From assembly GCA_013314775.1 (NCBI GenBank), contig JABUFB010000008.1, forward strand, positions 310,001-374,000: a stretch of 64,000 bases of DNA. The letters run 5' to 3'. This document shows, piece by piece, positions 26,757-36,155 of the stretch. The DNA comes from Armatimonadota bacterium (GTDB taxonomy: Bacteria > Armatimonadota > Zipacnadia > Zipacnadales > JABUFB01). Position numbers and translations under genes: made by a program. The notes below the pieces were generated by a model. It was not told the origin of the DNA and did not search any database. It saw only the letters and a list, made by a program, of their open reading frames with translations. Numbering within the stretch: the first letter of the stretch is position 1; every line of letters begins with the position of its first letter.

Positions 26757-27976
26757 TGAAACCCCTGACCGCTCTGCTCTGCGCTTTGCTCTCAGCCGCG
26801 TCCTTCGCTCAGACCGACCTTCTCAATGTGCGCGAGTTCGGCGCAATTGGCGACGGCCAGGCTGACGATACCCAGGCCTTCCTCAATGCTGTAGCCGCCG
26901 GGAGGGACTCCGGCCGCCATGTGTATGTGCCGCGTGGCTCCTATCGCATCTCCGCAACCATCGCCCTGGAGAACATCGGAATCACCGGGCCGACAGTGGG
27001 TGCGTGGCCGGCGGACATCAACGCGCTCCCGGCGATTATCCCCACTCACACCGACGGCCCGGCCTTCCATCTCGGGGCGGGAGGGTCGCTGCAGGGCATC
27101 GACATCACCTGTTCACCCAAAGATGACTGGGAGACCGGACCCGCGGCCATACTCATCTCGGGCATCGGTGCATATGTGCGCAATTGTCGCATTCGCTACC
27201 CGTGGGACGGGATCATCACCGACGGCAAGAGCAATGTGGGCCGGCTGAACATCGAGAACGTGTTCATCGTATCGCCCCGGAACGTGGGCGTGCGGGTGAC
27301 GGGGACATGGGATGTGCCCGCCTTGCGGAACATCGAGGTCTGGAACGCCGGGCTGACAAAGCGCGGCATGGAGAAGGGCATCGCGTTCCATCTCGGTAAG
27401 AATGATCTGATCCGCGTCACCGACTGTTTTGCCTTCGCCATGCGATACGGGTTCCTGCTGGAAGACAAGATCGAAGGCTGCGAGATCGAGGGCGGCACCT
27501 GGGGCTGCCTCACCGGGTGCTCCACAGACTTCTGCCCCCAGGGCATCGTGATCCGCGGCGAGCACACTGTCAGCATCACCGGCGGCACCTACTGGGAGCA
27601 CCAGGAGAGCCTCGTGGTGGACGGAAAATCGCGGGTGCGGGTGACCGGCGCGGAACTGAAATCGAACGGCGCGCCGTCGGTGGTTGTCCGGGATGCGGAC
27701 CATGTGGTCATCACTGGTTGCAGCATCCTGCGGAACATGGACGGCTTCGATGCCCCCGCGGTGTCTTTCGAAGGTGGGAGGCTGGTCCTGGGCGACAACC
27801 ACATCGAAGCGGCCGGGGTCGGCGTGCACATTGGTCCCGGTATTGTGGGCGGCGTGATCCGGGGAAACCTCATCGACGCGCACGGCAACCGGGCAGTCGA
27901 ATGCAGTCCTGAAGCCGAGAGCAAGGTACTTGTGGAGGGGAACCTGGACCAGCCATCCCCTTCACCCGAGGAATAA
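26756..27976 (+). CDS. Secreted pectate-lyase-superfamily right-handed beta-helix protein
   Basis: A 406-aa exported protein with a signal peptide at 1-17 (PLTALLCALLSAASFAQ). It begins VREFGAIGDGQADDTQAF, the diagnostic start of the pectate lyase superfamily domain (PF12708), followed by VYVPRGSYRIS and a series of beta-helix coils (VGRLNIENVFIV, ITGCSILRN). This family acts on polyuronates and related glycans as lyases, hydrolases or epimerases; the catalytic residues cannot be assigned by eye. The start is one of two adjacent ATGs (26753 or 26756) after AGGAG. It is third in a plus-strand run ending in a sugar isomerase. Confidence 0.82.
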   Translation: MKPLTALLCALLSAASFAQTDLLNVREFGAIGDGQADDTQAFLNAVAAGRDSGRHVYVPRGSYRISATIALENIGITGPTVGAWPADINALPAIIPTHTDGPAFHLGAGGSLQGIDITCSPKDDWETGPAAILISGIGAYVRNCRIRYPWDGIITDGKSNVGRLNIENVFIVSPRNVGVRVTGTWDVPALRNIEVWNAGLTKRGMEKGIAFHLGKNDLIRVTDCFAFAMRYGFLLEDKIEGCEIEGGTWGCLTGCSTDFCPQGIVIRGEHTVSITGGTYWEHQESLVVDGKSRVRVTGAELKSNGAPSVVVRDADHVVITGCSILRNMDGFDAPAVSFEGGRLVLGDNHIEAAGVGVHIGPGIVGGVIRGNLIDAHGNRAVECSPEAESKVLVEGNLDQPSPSPEE

Positions 27977-27998
27977 GCACGGGAACGCGAGGGCACCG

Positions 27999-28805
27999 AT
28001 GATCATCGGCGGCATGGTCTGGCGACTGGGCGACGAAGTGGGCTTTTTCGAGCAGATCCGGTGGTTCCGCGATCACGGGATGGAGGGTGTTGCCTTCCAT
28101 ACGGCACCCGCCTTCAGGGGCGCGTGGGCGAGCTTCGACGTGCGCACTGCGACGACTGAGGATCGAGCGAAACTGCGGAAAGCGGTCGCAGGCTTCGCTG
28201 AGGTAAGCATTCACGCGGAGTTTGACAACTACGACGTGAGCCTGTGTAGCCCGAATGAACTGGTGCGCCGGGCCTCGGTGGAGACGCTCCGGGGATCGCT
28301 CGAACTGGCGGCGGAGCTCGGGGCGCCTGTGGTCACGGTGCATGAGGGCCAGACCCATTCCGACGCGCCCCTTGAGGTTCGCAGGCAGGCGCTTGCGCGA
28401 TCCGTTGATGAACTGGGGCTCCTGGCAGTAGAGATCGGCACCTCAGTGGGGTTCGAATTGACCGCGAACTACGACTTGGTCCTCGAAGCCGAAGGGCCGG
28501 TGGGCATCACCCTCGACGTGGGCCACGTGTCGATGGACGACGGCGCGGGGTATCGCGGCTTCGGCACCATTGGTGGGTTGATCCGGGTGCTTGGGCCGAA
28601 GCTGATCCATGTGCATGTTCACGACTTTGACGGCGCGCGGGACCACATCGCCCTGGGGGCCGGGCACATTGACTTTCTCGAACTGGTGACCGCGCTGCGG
28701 GAGATCGAGTATCAGGGCATGCTCTGCCTGGAACTGGCCCCCGGCGTCACCGAACCGGACGACTACGTGCGCGGGATGAGCCTGTTGCGCGACCTGGGTG
28801 CCTGA
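27999..28805 (+). CDS. Sugar phosphate isomerase/epimerase (xylose-isomerase-like TIM barrel)
   Basis: A 268-aa cytoplasmic TIM-barrel of the AP-endonuclease-2 superfamily. Metal-binding positions expected for the family appear in order: GFELTANYD, ITLDVGHVS, HVHVHDFDG and CLELAPG near the end, giving the Glu, Asp/His, His and Glu set. Such enzymes isomerise or epimerise keto-sugars or inositol derivatives. GAGGG lies ahead of ATG 27999, so the longer in-frame start at 27930 is not used. It follows the beta-helix protein by 22 bases and probably processes its products. Confidence 0.85.
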   Translation: MIIGGMVWRLGDEVGFFEQIRWFRDHGMEGVAFHTAPAFRGAWASFDVRTATTEDRAKLRKAVAGFAEVSIHAEFDNYDVSLCSPNELVRRASVETLRGSLELAAELGAPVVTVHEGQTHSDAPLEVRRQALARSVDELGLLAVEIGTSVGFELTANYDLVLEAEGPVGITLDVGHVSMDDGAGYRGFGTIGGLIRVLGPKLIHVHVHDFDGARDHIALGAGHIDFLELVTALREIEYQGMLCLELAPGVTEPDDYVRGMSLLRDLGA

Positions 28806-28810
28806 GGCCG

Positions 28811-30055
28811 TCAGCTCGCAAACTCTTCGGCCAGCTCCCGGGCGATCTGCGCCCATTCCCACAGACGCTGCGGCTGTCGCATGACCGTGCTAATGTCTTT
28901 CAGAACGATCTCCACCACGCACCCCTGCAGCTGCTCCAGTTCCCGTCGTAGCTCTCGCCGCGCGACTTCCGGGTCCCAGGTGGTCATCGCCAGGATCGCC
29001 GGATTCGGTTTGAGCGAGGCCACGTAATCGCGCCCCAGTTGCCGGGCCATCGAGACCTTGTCACATTTGGGGCTGACCGACACCTTGCGCAGGTTGGGTA
29101 TCTGCCGCAACAGGTCCATCTTCGTGTGCAGGGGCTCGCAGCAACCGTAGTAGGTCAGTCCCCAGTGCGTGAGCCAGCGCATCTCGTGGCGCAGGGCGAA
29201 CTCCCAGTGCATTTCGGGCGAGATCTCTGAAAAGATCTGGGGCGTTGCGCAACCCCACAGGTCGCACGGGCGCACCTTGTCCGGGTTGCAGTCCGGCGGG
29301 GGCAGTTCATCAGTCGCGCTCAGGCCGCCTGAACCCGCCCGGTCGTTTGCACTGGGAAGCGACAGCAGATTCAGTTCCTGCCAGCGGGCCAATCGCGCCA
29401 GGTGCCCGTCCACCAGGCGCTCCATGCAGGCGTTCACCAGGTCCGGATTCAGCACCATGTCCAGCATGGCGCGTTCCACGCCATACCAGGTAATGAGCAG
29501 GTCCCAGGGCGCGAACCACATGTGGGTGATGCCCCGTTTGCGTACGGGCATGATGTCTCCGAACAGATCGGACAGGTACTCAAAGCCCCGTTCGGTAGCC
29601 TCCTCGTCGTGGTACACCTCCGGGATCTGGATCTCCATAACATCCTCGAGACTGTGGAACTGCTCATGAAAATGCCGGCTGGCGAGGCCGCTCTCAGTGG
29701 TGACGTCAGCGTCCTCGGAGATGCCGAACCCGGTGTCGCGGATGGCCAGCCCCGACCAGACGATGCCGTCGAAGACCTGGTCGTCCTGAAGATGCTCCCA
29801 CTGGTAGATGCGCTGGCGCATCCCCATCTCCATACCGTGCAGCCCCGGGTCTTCGCAGCGCGGCGTCAGCTCATCATTTACATTCATCTCGTGCCACGGG
29901 ATCTGGTAGATGAGCAGCATGGGGCGCACTGGACGCAGGGAGTTCAGGCTTTTCCACTGGGAGAAACGCTCGGCCTGCACCGGGAGCGCAGAGATCTCAG
30001 CGATGCGTTTCGCCAGGTCCCGAAGGACGTTGCGGTCAGAGTCGGACATGGGCAT
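28811..30055 (-). CDS. Uroporphyrinogen-decarboxylase-like (URO-D/MtaA superfamily) protein
   Basis: A 414-aa cytoplasmic protein. The second half carries the URO-D-like barrel signature WGLTYYGCCEPLHTKMDLLR with Cys-Cys, then VSVSPKCDKV 25 residues on; this resembles the Cys-rich metal site of methyltransferase MtaA-type members rather than heme-pathway HemE. MtaA-type proteins transfer methyl groups between corrinoid and a thiol. Whether this one does is unknown. ATG 30055 follows GGGAG by six bases. Last of three minus-strand genes, after an FAD oxidoreductase and a second URO-D-like gene. It converges on the isomerase, five bases between stops. Confidence 0.75.
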   Translation of the reverse strand: MPMSDSDRNVLRDLAKRIAEISALPVQAERFSQWKSLNSLRPVRPMLLIYQIPWHEMNVNDELTPRCEDPGLHGMEMGMRQRIYQWEHLQDDQVFDGIVWSGLAIRDTGFGISEDADVTTESGLASRHFHEQFHSLEDVMEIQIPEVYHDEEATERGFEYLSDLFGDIMPVRKRGITHMWFAPWDLLITWYGVERAMLDMVLNPDLVNACMERLVDGHLARLARWQELNLLSLPSANDRAGSGGLSATDELPPPDCNPDKVRPCDLWGCATPQIFSEISPEMHWEFALRHEMRWLTHWGLTYYGCCEPLHTKMDLLRQIPNLRKVSVSPKCDKVSMARQLGRDYVASLKPNPAILAMTTWDPEVARRELRRELEQLQGCVVEIVLKDISTVMRQPQRLWEWAQIARELAEEFAS

Positions 30056-30094
30056 GGGGGGGCTCCCTGTCATCTAGACGAATGGATTCGAGCG

Positions 30095-31354
30095 CTACTG
30101 CTGGTAACCTCGCGCGGACATCTCGCCCACGAGATCAGACACCGGAAAGCCGCGTAGACCGCAGCCGGAGTCGAGAGCCATACGGGCAGCAATCGCGGCA
30201 GCCTCGCCCATGGCGTAGCAGTCGGCGATGATCCGGTAACTCGCCTCGGCCTCATGATCGCCGCCGATGCAGCGCCCGGCGACGATGATGCCTTCCAGAC
30301 CCGCGGGCAGCAAGGCACGATACGGCACATGGTACGGCTGCACCTTCTCCACATAAATCGCCGGCTCGTCTGCGCGGCATTTGTGGATGTCGATAGCCTG
30401 GGTGACGGTGAACAATCCGTCCTCGTGGCGGGTCCCGGCGCGCACATCCTCGAGCATAATGTTCGCATCACAGACGATGCGCCGGCTCTCGCGAATGCCC
30501 GGGATCGGCGACAGATGCCCATACTCGATGCCCGCGAACTGGGGCACATGATCGCGCAGAGCGTGGAAAATGGTGTCGGCCTGCTTCCGCAGAGCGACGA
30601 TAGCCTGGGAGAGCTGCTCTGCGTCCAGCGGACTGAGATCCGTTACGTGAGACAGCCCGGACCAGTACGAGTGCGCAGTGGCGGGCAGAGTGCGCACGTC
30701 CGCACGGTCGTAGGGCAGGAGCTTCGCGATCCCCGCCTTCTCCCCCGCCTCCTGGGCCAGGCGGGCGAAGTCATCGCGCTTGATATAACCACCCGTGTAG
30801 TTTGTGATGAGATGGAACAGGGTGATCGACTGCCACGCGCCGTCCGACGGCCTGCCAAAGCGAAAGTCTGCACCGGCGCGGGCTGCAATGTCGGCGTCCC
30901 CGGTGGCGTCAATGACCACCTTTGCGCGGATAGCGTGGCGGCCGCTCTTGGATTCGACGATGACACCACCGAGCTGTCCATCCTCGACCATAAGTGGCGC
31001 GACCGCGGCGGACAGGTACAACGGGCGCACCCCCGCTTCGGCAATCAGCGAGTCGAAGTAAGGGACAACTTCAAAGGGATTGTAGTACGGCCACTTGCAG
31101 ATGCCCCGGTGGTTGATTTCCTCCAGGAACTCTCTCGCGAAGCCGCCCTTGTTTTCGAAATCGCTGAGCCACGTGGTGACCTGAGTCACCATCCCGCCGG
31201 GGGTGGCGGAGTTCTCCACCATAACCACGGAAAGGCCAAGTCGCGCGGCGCAGACAGCGGCAGCGACACCGGCAGTTCCGCCGCCAGCGACCACCAGATC
31301 CACGTCGTGCGAGACGGGTATGTGTCGCTCTGGTTCGGTGACGAAGTCGGTCAT
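30095..31354 (-). CDS. FAD-dependent oxidoreductase
   Basis: A 419-aa cytoplasmic flavoprotein of the FAD_oxidored type (PF12831). The Rossmann motif is VVAGGGTAGVAAAVCAARLG (residues about 21-40), followed by SATPGGMVTQ. VVIDATGDADIAARAG at about 146-161 and IIVAGRCIGGD at about 368 are the second and third FAD contacts. A conserved IPGIRESRR lies near 291. The substrate is undetermined; relatives sit beside sugar and corrinoid-type enzymes in uncultured bacteria. GGAG precedes the ATG. It lies between two URO-D-like genes on the same strand. Confidence 0.88.
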   Translation of the reverse strand: MTDFVTEPERHIPVSHDVDLVVAGGGTAGVAAAVCAARLGLSVVMVENSATPGGMVTQVTTWLSDFENKGGFAREFLEEINHRGICKWPYYNPFEVVPYFDSLIAEAGVRPLYLSAAVAPLMVEDGQLGGVIVESKSGRHAIRAKVVIDATGDADIAARAGADFRFGRPSDGAWQSITLFHLITNYTGGYIKRDDFARLAQEAGEKAGIAKLLPYDRADVRTLPATAHSYWSGLSHVTDLSPLDAEQLSQAIVALRKQADTIFHALRDHVPQFAGIEYGHLSPIPGIRESRRIVCDANIMLEDVRAGTRHEDGLFTVTQAIDIHKCRADEPAIYVEKVQPYHVPYRALLPAGLEGIIVAGRCIGGDHEAEASYRIIADCYAMGEAAAIAARMALDSGCGLRGFPVSDLVGEMSARGYQQ

Positions 31355-31421
31355 GTCTCGGTCTCCAGTACAAGACTTCGCGTCCGGCAGGACAACCGGG
31401 CCGAACAGACAGCAGACGGCG

Positions 31422-31477
31422 GCGGGCGAGACGCCCGCACCACGCAGAGGACCGCGTAGACCGACCGTCCCGGTCGG
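31422..31477. repeat. Pair of short intergenic hairpins
   Basis: Two perfect seven-base stems with three-base loops, GCGGGCG-AGA-CGCCCGC (31422-31438) and CCGACCG-TCC-CGGTCGG (31461-31477), lie 22 bases apart in the gap between two same-strand genes. They may be a REP-like dispersed element or an RNA-processing site. Confidence 0.5.
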
Positions 31478-31490
31478 CGGTGCGTCTGCC

Positions 31491-32579
31491 CTACCCCGCT
31501 ACACCCGCGCGGTCCGTCCGCGGACAATGGGCGCGCATGTCATCCAGCCACCTGCGGCCTTGGTCCACGTCGGTTACGTCACGCACAAAGATGAACCGCG
31601 TGCCCTCGGGCGCATTGTCGATAAGCCGGCGGATATCGGCATCCGTGATCCAACTGATCACATGCACTGGCGCATCGGGGCCGCCGAAGTGCTCCAGGAT
31701 CGGGTCCCAGCCACGCCGTGCTGGAACGCGATTGAAGGCGTAGAACCCGGGCACTTCCTTGAACAGCGGGAACTGGTGCTCAGCATCGGCACAGCAGTGA
31801 ACACCCAGGCCGCCGAAGGTCTCGGCCAGATCCAGCAGTTCAGGTTGGACGAACCGCCGGTAGGTCTCGTTGTTGACCGCACCGCACTCGTCGTTGCTCA
31901 ACCACGGAGCGCGTTCCGGAGGTGCCCAGGCGGCAGGGCAGTGGCAGGGGCTCATGTTGGGAAACTCCCGCCGAAGTTCGGCGAGAAAGGTCTTCAGGAG
32001 CCGCGCGCACTTCCCGATCAGGCGCTCTGCGGCAAGTGACTCTTCGTCGTCCATCATCGCCATGAAGAAATCCTGTTTGTTCCAGACCAGACAGGCGGTG
32101 TCGAAGCCACTCTGGACATCGCACGGGCCGAAGTAGAAGTCGGGCCTCAGTTCCTTCCGCACGAGGTCGCCCAGTTCGAAGACCCGGTACAGCACCGGCT
32201 GCTTCCAGATGTCCGGCTCCGGAAGCGCGTCGGCTTCTTCGGCGGTGCGAACCAGGGGCAGGGCAGCGGGGTTGCTCTCTTCGAAAAGGTGAACGGGGCA
32301 GCCAAAAGCCGCGGCGTAGATGTGGGTGCCCGTGGAAAGCTTAGCGGTAGGAACCGCGTCATCGCCAACGGCTTCCAGCATATCCACCTGTCGCTGGTAG
32401 TTGTCCACGATCCACGGGACCCACTCACTGACGGGACGGTCCGAGAGGGTGTAGTCGCCATGCTCAAGAGTGTGGATGGGAGTGGATGCGGCATGCAGGC
32501 AGAACGCGTGGCCCTCGAAGGGCCCTTTGTCGTAGATGTTCCGCAGGAAAGCCTCGTTCCGCGCGATCAGGCTGGTCAT
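31491..32579 (-). CDS. Uroporphyrinogen-decarboxylase-like protein
   Basis: A 362-aa cytoplasmic protein of the URO-D-like barrel superfamily. Features include SPCHCPAAWAPPERAPWLSND (about 210-230) and GVHCCADAEHQFPLFKEVPG near 255, where the His-Cys-Cys corresponds to the metal site of MtaA/CmuA-type methyltransferases. It is shorter than, and only distantly like, the gene at 28811, so the pair is probably not a recent duplication. First gene of the minus-strand operon, divergent from the glycosidase-like gene at 32702. Substrate and cofactor unknown. Confidence 0.7.
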   Translation of the reverse strand: MTSLIARNEAFLRNIYDKGPFEGHAFCLHAASTPIHTLEHGDYTLSDRPVSEWVPWIVDNYQRQVDMLEAVGDDAVPTAKLSTGTHIYAAAFGCPVHLFEESNPAALPLVRTAEEADALPEPDIWKQPVLYRVFELGDLVRKELRPDFYFGPCDVQSGFDTACLVWNKQDFFMAMMDDEESLAAERLIGKCARLLKTFLAELRREFPNMSPCHCPAAWAPPERAPWLSNDECGAVNNETYRRFVQPELLDLAETFGGLGVHCCADAEHQFPLFKEVPGFYAFNRVPARRGWDPILEHFGGPDAPVHVISWITDADIRRLIDNAPEGTRFIFVRDVTDVDQGRRWLDDMRAHCPRTDRAGVAG

Positions 32580-32624
32580 GGTTGCACTCCCGGGAAGTCA
32601 TGGCGCTTGTGGCCCGCGCCCGTC

Positions 32625-32631
32625 TATAATA
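32625..32631. promoter_or_regulatory. Bidirectional -10-like element
   Basis: TATAATA gives TATAAT on the plus strand (for the gene at 32702) and TATTAT on the minus strand (for the gene at 32579). The best minus-strand -35 is TTGCAG 17 bases away; no plus-strand -35 is clear. Tentative. Confidence 0.25.
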
Positions 32632-32701
32632 GAAGAGGGAATTGTAGGCTGCAAGGGTGCCGTCACCCCGTTACACGATACCCGCCAGAGAAGGGGCTGC
32701 C

Positions 32702-33811
32702 ATGCTGCGCACCTTGGCCGCGCTGACCGGACTTGTGATCCTTACCTGCACCCACTGCGGAGCGTGGGAGATGGACTCTTTCCTGATCGGCGTCTGGGGC
32801 CAACCGGGAGACGACATCGAGGCATCGGCCTTCCGCAGAGCCGGGTTTACCACGGTCTTCGCCACGCCCGAGACGCTGGACCTGTGCAAGCAGCACGGGC
32901 TGACGGTGCTCCTGAAGGACTACAGTCCTGAGCAGGTCAACGCGCTGCGCGATGACCCGGCGATCTGGGGGTATTTCGTGCACGATGAGCCCAAGGCGGA
33001 GCAGTTCGAGGAAATTGGGCAGAAGGTGGCGGCCTTGCATGAGGCCGATCCGTCACATCCTGCGTACGTGAATCTTATGGCGTGGATGAACCTCGAAGAC
33101 TACATCGCCAAGGTGCAGCCTCGGGTGCTGAGCTACGACTACTACCAGTGGTGGTGGGGAACCGAGAACCACATCTGGCGTCTCGAGGCTCACCGCGCCG
33201 CGGCGTTGAAGGCCGGCATCCCGCTGGTCTGCTGGATCGAGGGCAATGCCGACAAGCGCTGGGAGTGGGGCGAAAAGGGACAGACCACCCTGCCGGACAA
33301 TGGTCCCAAACTACGCCAGAGCGTGTACACAAGTCTCGCTTACGGGGTCAAGGGAGTGCTCTGGTTCAACAGCTACGTGATCTTCGAACATGGCAGCGGA
33401 CGGAAGATCCGGCCACAGCTGCGCAAAGGCGGCAGGGACGTGGCGCAGCTCAACCGGGAGATGCGCGCCATGGGGCCGGAACTGGTGCGGCTGCAGTCCG
33501 TGGACGTGGTCCACACGGACCCGGTGCCCAAGAACGCCCGGGGGATCGGTCCTGACTGCCCCGTGCAACTCCAAGGGCGGGAACTGACCCTCGGGCTTTT
33601 CGAGGACCCCGAGGGCCGGACACTGGCGATGATCGTGAACCGGAGCATCACGCGGCCCAGTTACGCCATCTTGAGATTCCCGCAGGAACAAGCGATGATG
33701 TTCGACCGAGAGAAGGGCCGGTGGGAATGCATGGTGCCACCGGCCAGACCTGGTACCGCGGAAATGATTCTCCAGCCAGGTGATGGGGTACTGCTGAGGC
33801 TGGAACATTGA
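32702..33811 (+). CDS. Secreted TIM-barrel glycoside-hydrolase-like protein
   Basis: A 369-aa exported protein; residues 1-20 are a signal peptide. Residues 28-300 form a barrel with alternating strands (GFTTVFATPET, TVLLKDY, IWGYFVHDEP). The YFVHDEP motif at about 91-97 corresponds to the catalytic-acid strand of GH-A type enzymes, and LSYDYYQWWWG and LVCWIEGN follow. The C-terminal 60 residues are a small beta-sandwich. It resembles the C-terminal domain of the 959-aa protein at 36255. Substrate unknown. GAAGGGG lies before ATG 32702; the longer in-frame start at 32657 would disrupt the signal peptide. Confidence 0.75.
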   Translation: MLRTLAALTGLVILTCTHCGAWEMDSFLIGVWGQPGDDIEASAFRRAGFTTVFATPETLDLCKQHGLTVLLKDYSPEQVNALRDDPAIWGYFVHDEPKAEQFEEIGQKVAALHEADPSHPAYVNLMAWMNLEDYIAKVQPRVLSYDYYQWWWGTENHIWRLEAHRAAALKAGIPLVCWIEGNADKRWEWGEKGQTTLPDNGPKLRQSVYTSLAYGVKGVLWFNSYVIFEHGSGRKIRPQLRKGGRDVAQLNREMRAMGPELVRLQSVDVVHTDPVPKNARGIGPDCPVQLQGRELTLGLFEDPEGRTLAMIVNRSITRPSYAILRFPQEQAMMFDREKGRWECMVPPARPGTAEMILQPGDGVLLRLEH

Positions 33812-33930
33812 GACACGCAGATGCGACCGACGAAGGACAGGGGGCCGGTGCTCCTCCCCGTATCCCGCCGGGACCATTGGCTCTGAATCCGCTTACCCAA
33901 CTTCGCCCAATGGCGTCGCTCAGGGCGCAG

Positions 33931-35124
33931 CTACCTCGGGACCTCCACCCGTCGGCCCTCGGATGCGGAGACGTACGCGGCGAAGATCACCGCCACCACG
34001 TCCCGCGCCAGCATCCAGCCCGAAAGCGGCTCCCGATCGTGAACGACGCAGTCCACGAAATCCTGTATCTCCTGGTGATACCCGCTGGCCCAGTGCTCAT
34101 CCGGCGAAGCGAAGTTCCAGCCCGCGCGTGTGGAGATTTTCTCGGCCAGATACTCATTGCCCCAGGAGTCCTCAGACGGACCGTATGCCATACAGGCGTC
34201 GTTGGGGTTGATGCGACACTGGATTCGTCCCGTGCTCAGGAATACGTCGAGATGATTGTAGATGCCGCCAAGAACCACGTCGGATGAACACACCTGTGCC
34301 ATGGAGCCATCCTCGAAGGTGATGATGACCACCCCGAAGTCCTCGCAGTCTACAAGCCCTGTCTTCAGATACTTGCGCGGCTCCTCCACGAAGGACTCGA
34401 TCCGCGTCAGGAAACCCGTATCGGCCATGACATGGGCCGGACGGATCGGAGCGCCCTTGCGCGCGAGCCCCTCCGCCTGCTTCATGTAACAGACCCCGCC
34501 CACCGGATGGGAGCCGGTGCGCAGGAGCGATCCGCCGCCCGCAAGCCGCCAATACTTGGCGTAGGATGCGTGGGACCCGGGGTGTGACTCTTCAGCCACC
34601 ATGCGCAGCACCGTTCCCCCGCTGGATTCCATGAGTCTGCGGGCTTTCTGTACCGCGGGTGCGTAGACCCAGTTCTCCGCATACATGAACTTCACGCCGG
34701 TCTCTCGCAGAACACTCTCCATTTGGTCGCAGGCGCCCATCACATAGTCCATCATGTGCGCACGGGGGATCGTGTCGCCGATGTTCTCGTCAGGGGCCTG
34801 TCCGGGTTCGCCGCAATAACCTGTGAGGGGCTTCTCAACGACCACATGCTTGCCCGCCTGCGCCGCGAGTTGCGCCATGGGCAGGTGAACGTTGGTGGGC
34901 ACGCACAGGTCGATTACATCCACATCTACGGTATCCAGCATCTCCTCGAGGGATGCGCAGACGTGGGGAACGCTGAACTTCGAGGCGAAAGCATTGCGGC
35001 TCTCCTCGCGCTGGGAGGTGACAGCGACGACGCGGGCGTCGACGCCTTTGGCATCGTGGTACGCGAGAGCATGAAAATCAGCGGCGAAACCCGCTCCGAC
35101 CATGCCAATGCGCAATTCGTCCAT
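33931..35124 (-). CDS. Gfo/Idh/MocA-family NAD(P)-dependent oxidoreductase
   Basis: A 397-aa cytoplasmic dehydrogenase. The N-terminal Rossmann fold has GMVGAGFAADFHALAY (about residues 7-22) and the conserved VVVEKPL near 93-99, where the Lys is the catalytic or cofactor-contacting residue. The second half is the alpha/beta C-terminal domain with substrate-contacting HPVGG near 205. Family members oxidise inositols, glucose or other sugar substrates. GGGAGTCTCCCC upstream fixes ATG 35124. It is divergent from the amidohydrolase at 35280 and convergent with the glycosidase-like gene at 32702. Confidence 0.9.
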   Translation of the reverse strand: MDELRIGMVGAGFAADFHALAYHDAKGVDARVVAVTSQREESRNAFASKFSVPHVCASLEEMLDTVDVDVIDLCVPTNVHLPMAQLAAQAGKHVVVEKPLTGYCGEPGQAPDENIGDTIPRAHMMDYVMGACDQMESVLRETGVKFMYAENWVYAPAVQKARRLMESSGGTVLRMVAEESHPGSHASYAKYWRLAGGGSLLRTGSHPVGGVCYMKQAEGLARKGAPIRPAHVMADTGFLTRIESFVEEPRKYLKTGLVDCEDFGVVIITFEDGSMAQVCSSDVVLGGIYNHLDVFLSTGRIQCRINPNDACMAYGPSEDSWGNEYLAEKISTRAGWNFASPDEHWASGYHQEIQDFVDCVVHDREPLSGWMLARDVVAVIFAAYVSASEGRRVEVPR

Positions 35125-35279
35125 TGGGGAGACTCCCTTCGCGGTGTTTGGCGGATTGTAGCGGAAAGAGGGTCGACTGACCAGAACCGAACTTTTCGCG
35201 AAGGACACCCGTGAGCGCGGAGGGAAATAACCTGAAGCATCAACCACCAATCAGACAACCATAGGTAGGGAGCCAGCCC

Positions 35280-36155
35280 ATGTTCATTGACATCCACACC
35301 CATTCCATTCTGCTCAATGACCCCCGACAGCGCGCGATCAGCCGCTGGACTAGCCCCGAAGAGCTTCTATCCATGTGGGACGACCTGGGGATCGACCGGG
35401 GCGTTGTTCTGCCTCTGGTGCATCACGAAATCGGAATGATTCTGCAGACTACCGAGAACGTGCTGGACATCCAGGCGAACTATGGCGACCGCATCATCCC
35501 CTTCTGCAACCTGGACCCGCGCTGGCATTACAACCGGCCCGACGTGGATTTCACACCGGTGCTCGAGCACTACAAGGAACTTGGGTGCAAGGGGGTCGGC
35601 GAGATGACTGCCAATCTGTGGTGGGATGACGACCGAGTGCTGAACCTCCTGAAGCATATCGAGAAGGCGCGACTGCCCATGATCTTTCACGTCGCAAGCC
35701 GTGACAGAGGCATGTATGGCCTTGTGGACCAGCTCGGCCTGCCGAAGCTGGAGAAGGTGCTGGGAATGTTCCCGGAGCTGCCCTTTATCGGGCACTCGAT
35801 GGCCTTCTGGACCGCCATCGACGGTGGCGTTACCGAGGACGACTGGATGGGCTACCCGAAAGGCCCGGTGCGCGAGGGGGGACGACTCATCGAGCTCCTG
35901 CGGCGCTATGACAACCTGTGGTGCGACATCTCCGCCGGCAGCGGGTTCAATGCCATCAGCCGCGACCCGGAATTCGGCTACTGGTTCCTGGAAGAGTTCA
36001 GCGACCGCATCCTGTTTGGCACCGACATCTGCCAGGCCGGGCAGGAAGTGCAGCAGGTCGATTATCTGAACTCGGCAGTGGAGAACGGCAAGATCACCCG
36101 CGAGGCATTCGAGAAGATCACTCACACCAACGCGGAAACATTGCTGGGTCTGTAA
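35280..36155 (+). CDS. Amidohydrolase-family (amidohydrolase 2) TIM-barrel enzyme
   Basis: A 291-aa cytoplasmic metal-dependent hydrolase or decarboxylase. Ligands fit the family pattern: H6 and H8 in IDIHTHS, H137 in IFHVAS, H172 in FIGHSM, and D249 in LFGTDICQ. This arrangement is typical of the ACMSD/amidohydrolase 2 clade, which includes lactonases and decarboxylases. GGGAG is upstream of the ATG. It is divergent from the Gfo/Idh/MocA gene and precedes the 959-aa glycosidase, so a lactone-opening role in sugar-acid breakdown is plausible but inferred. Confidence 0.85.
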   Translation: MFIDIHTHSILLNDPRQRAISRWTSPEELLSMWDDLGIDRGVVLPLVHHEIGMILQTTENVLDIQANYGDRIIPFCNLDPRWHYNRPDVDFTPVLEHYKELGCKGVGEMTANLWWDDDRVLNLLKHIEKARLPMIFHVASRDRGMYGLVDQLGLPKLEKVLGMFPELPFIGHSMAFWTAIDGGVTEDDWMGYPKGPVREGGRLIELLRRYDNLWCDISAGSGFNAISRDPEFGYWFLEEFSDRILFGTDICQAGQEVQQVDYLNSAVENGKITREAFEKITHTNAETLLGL

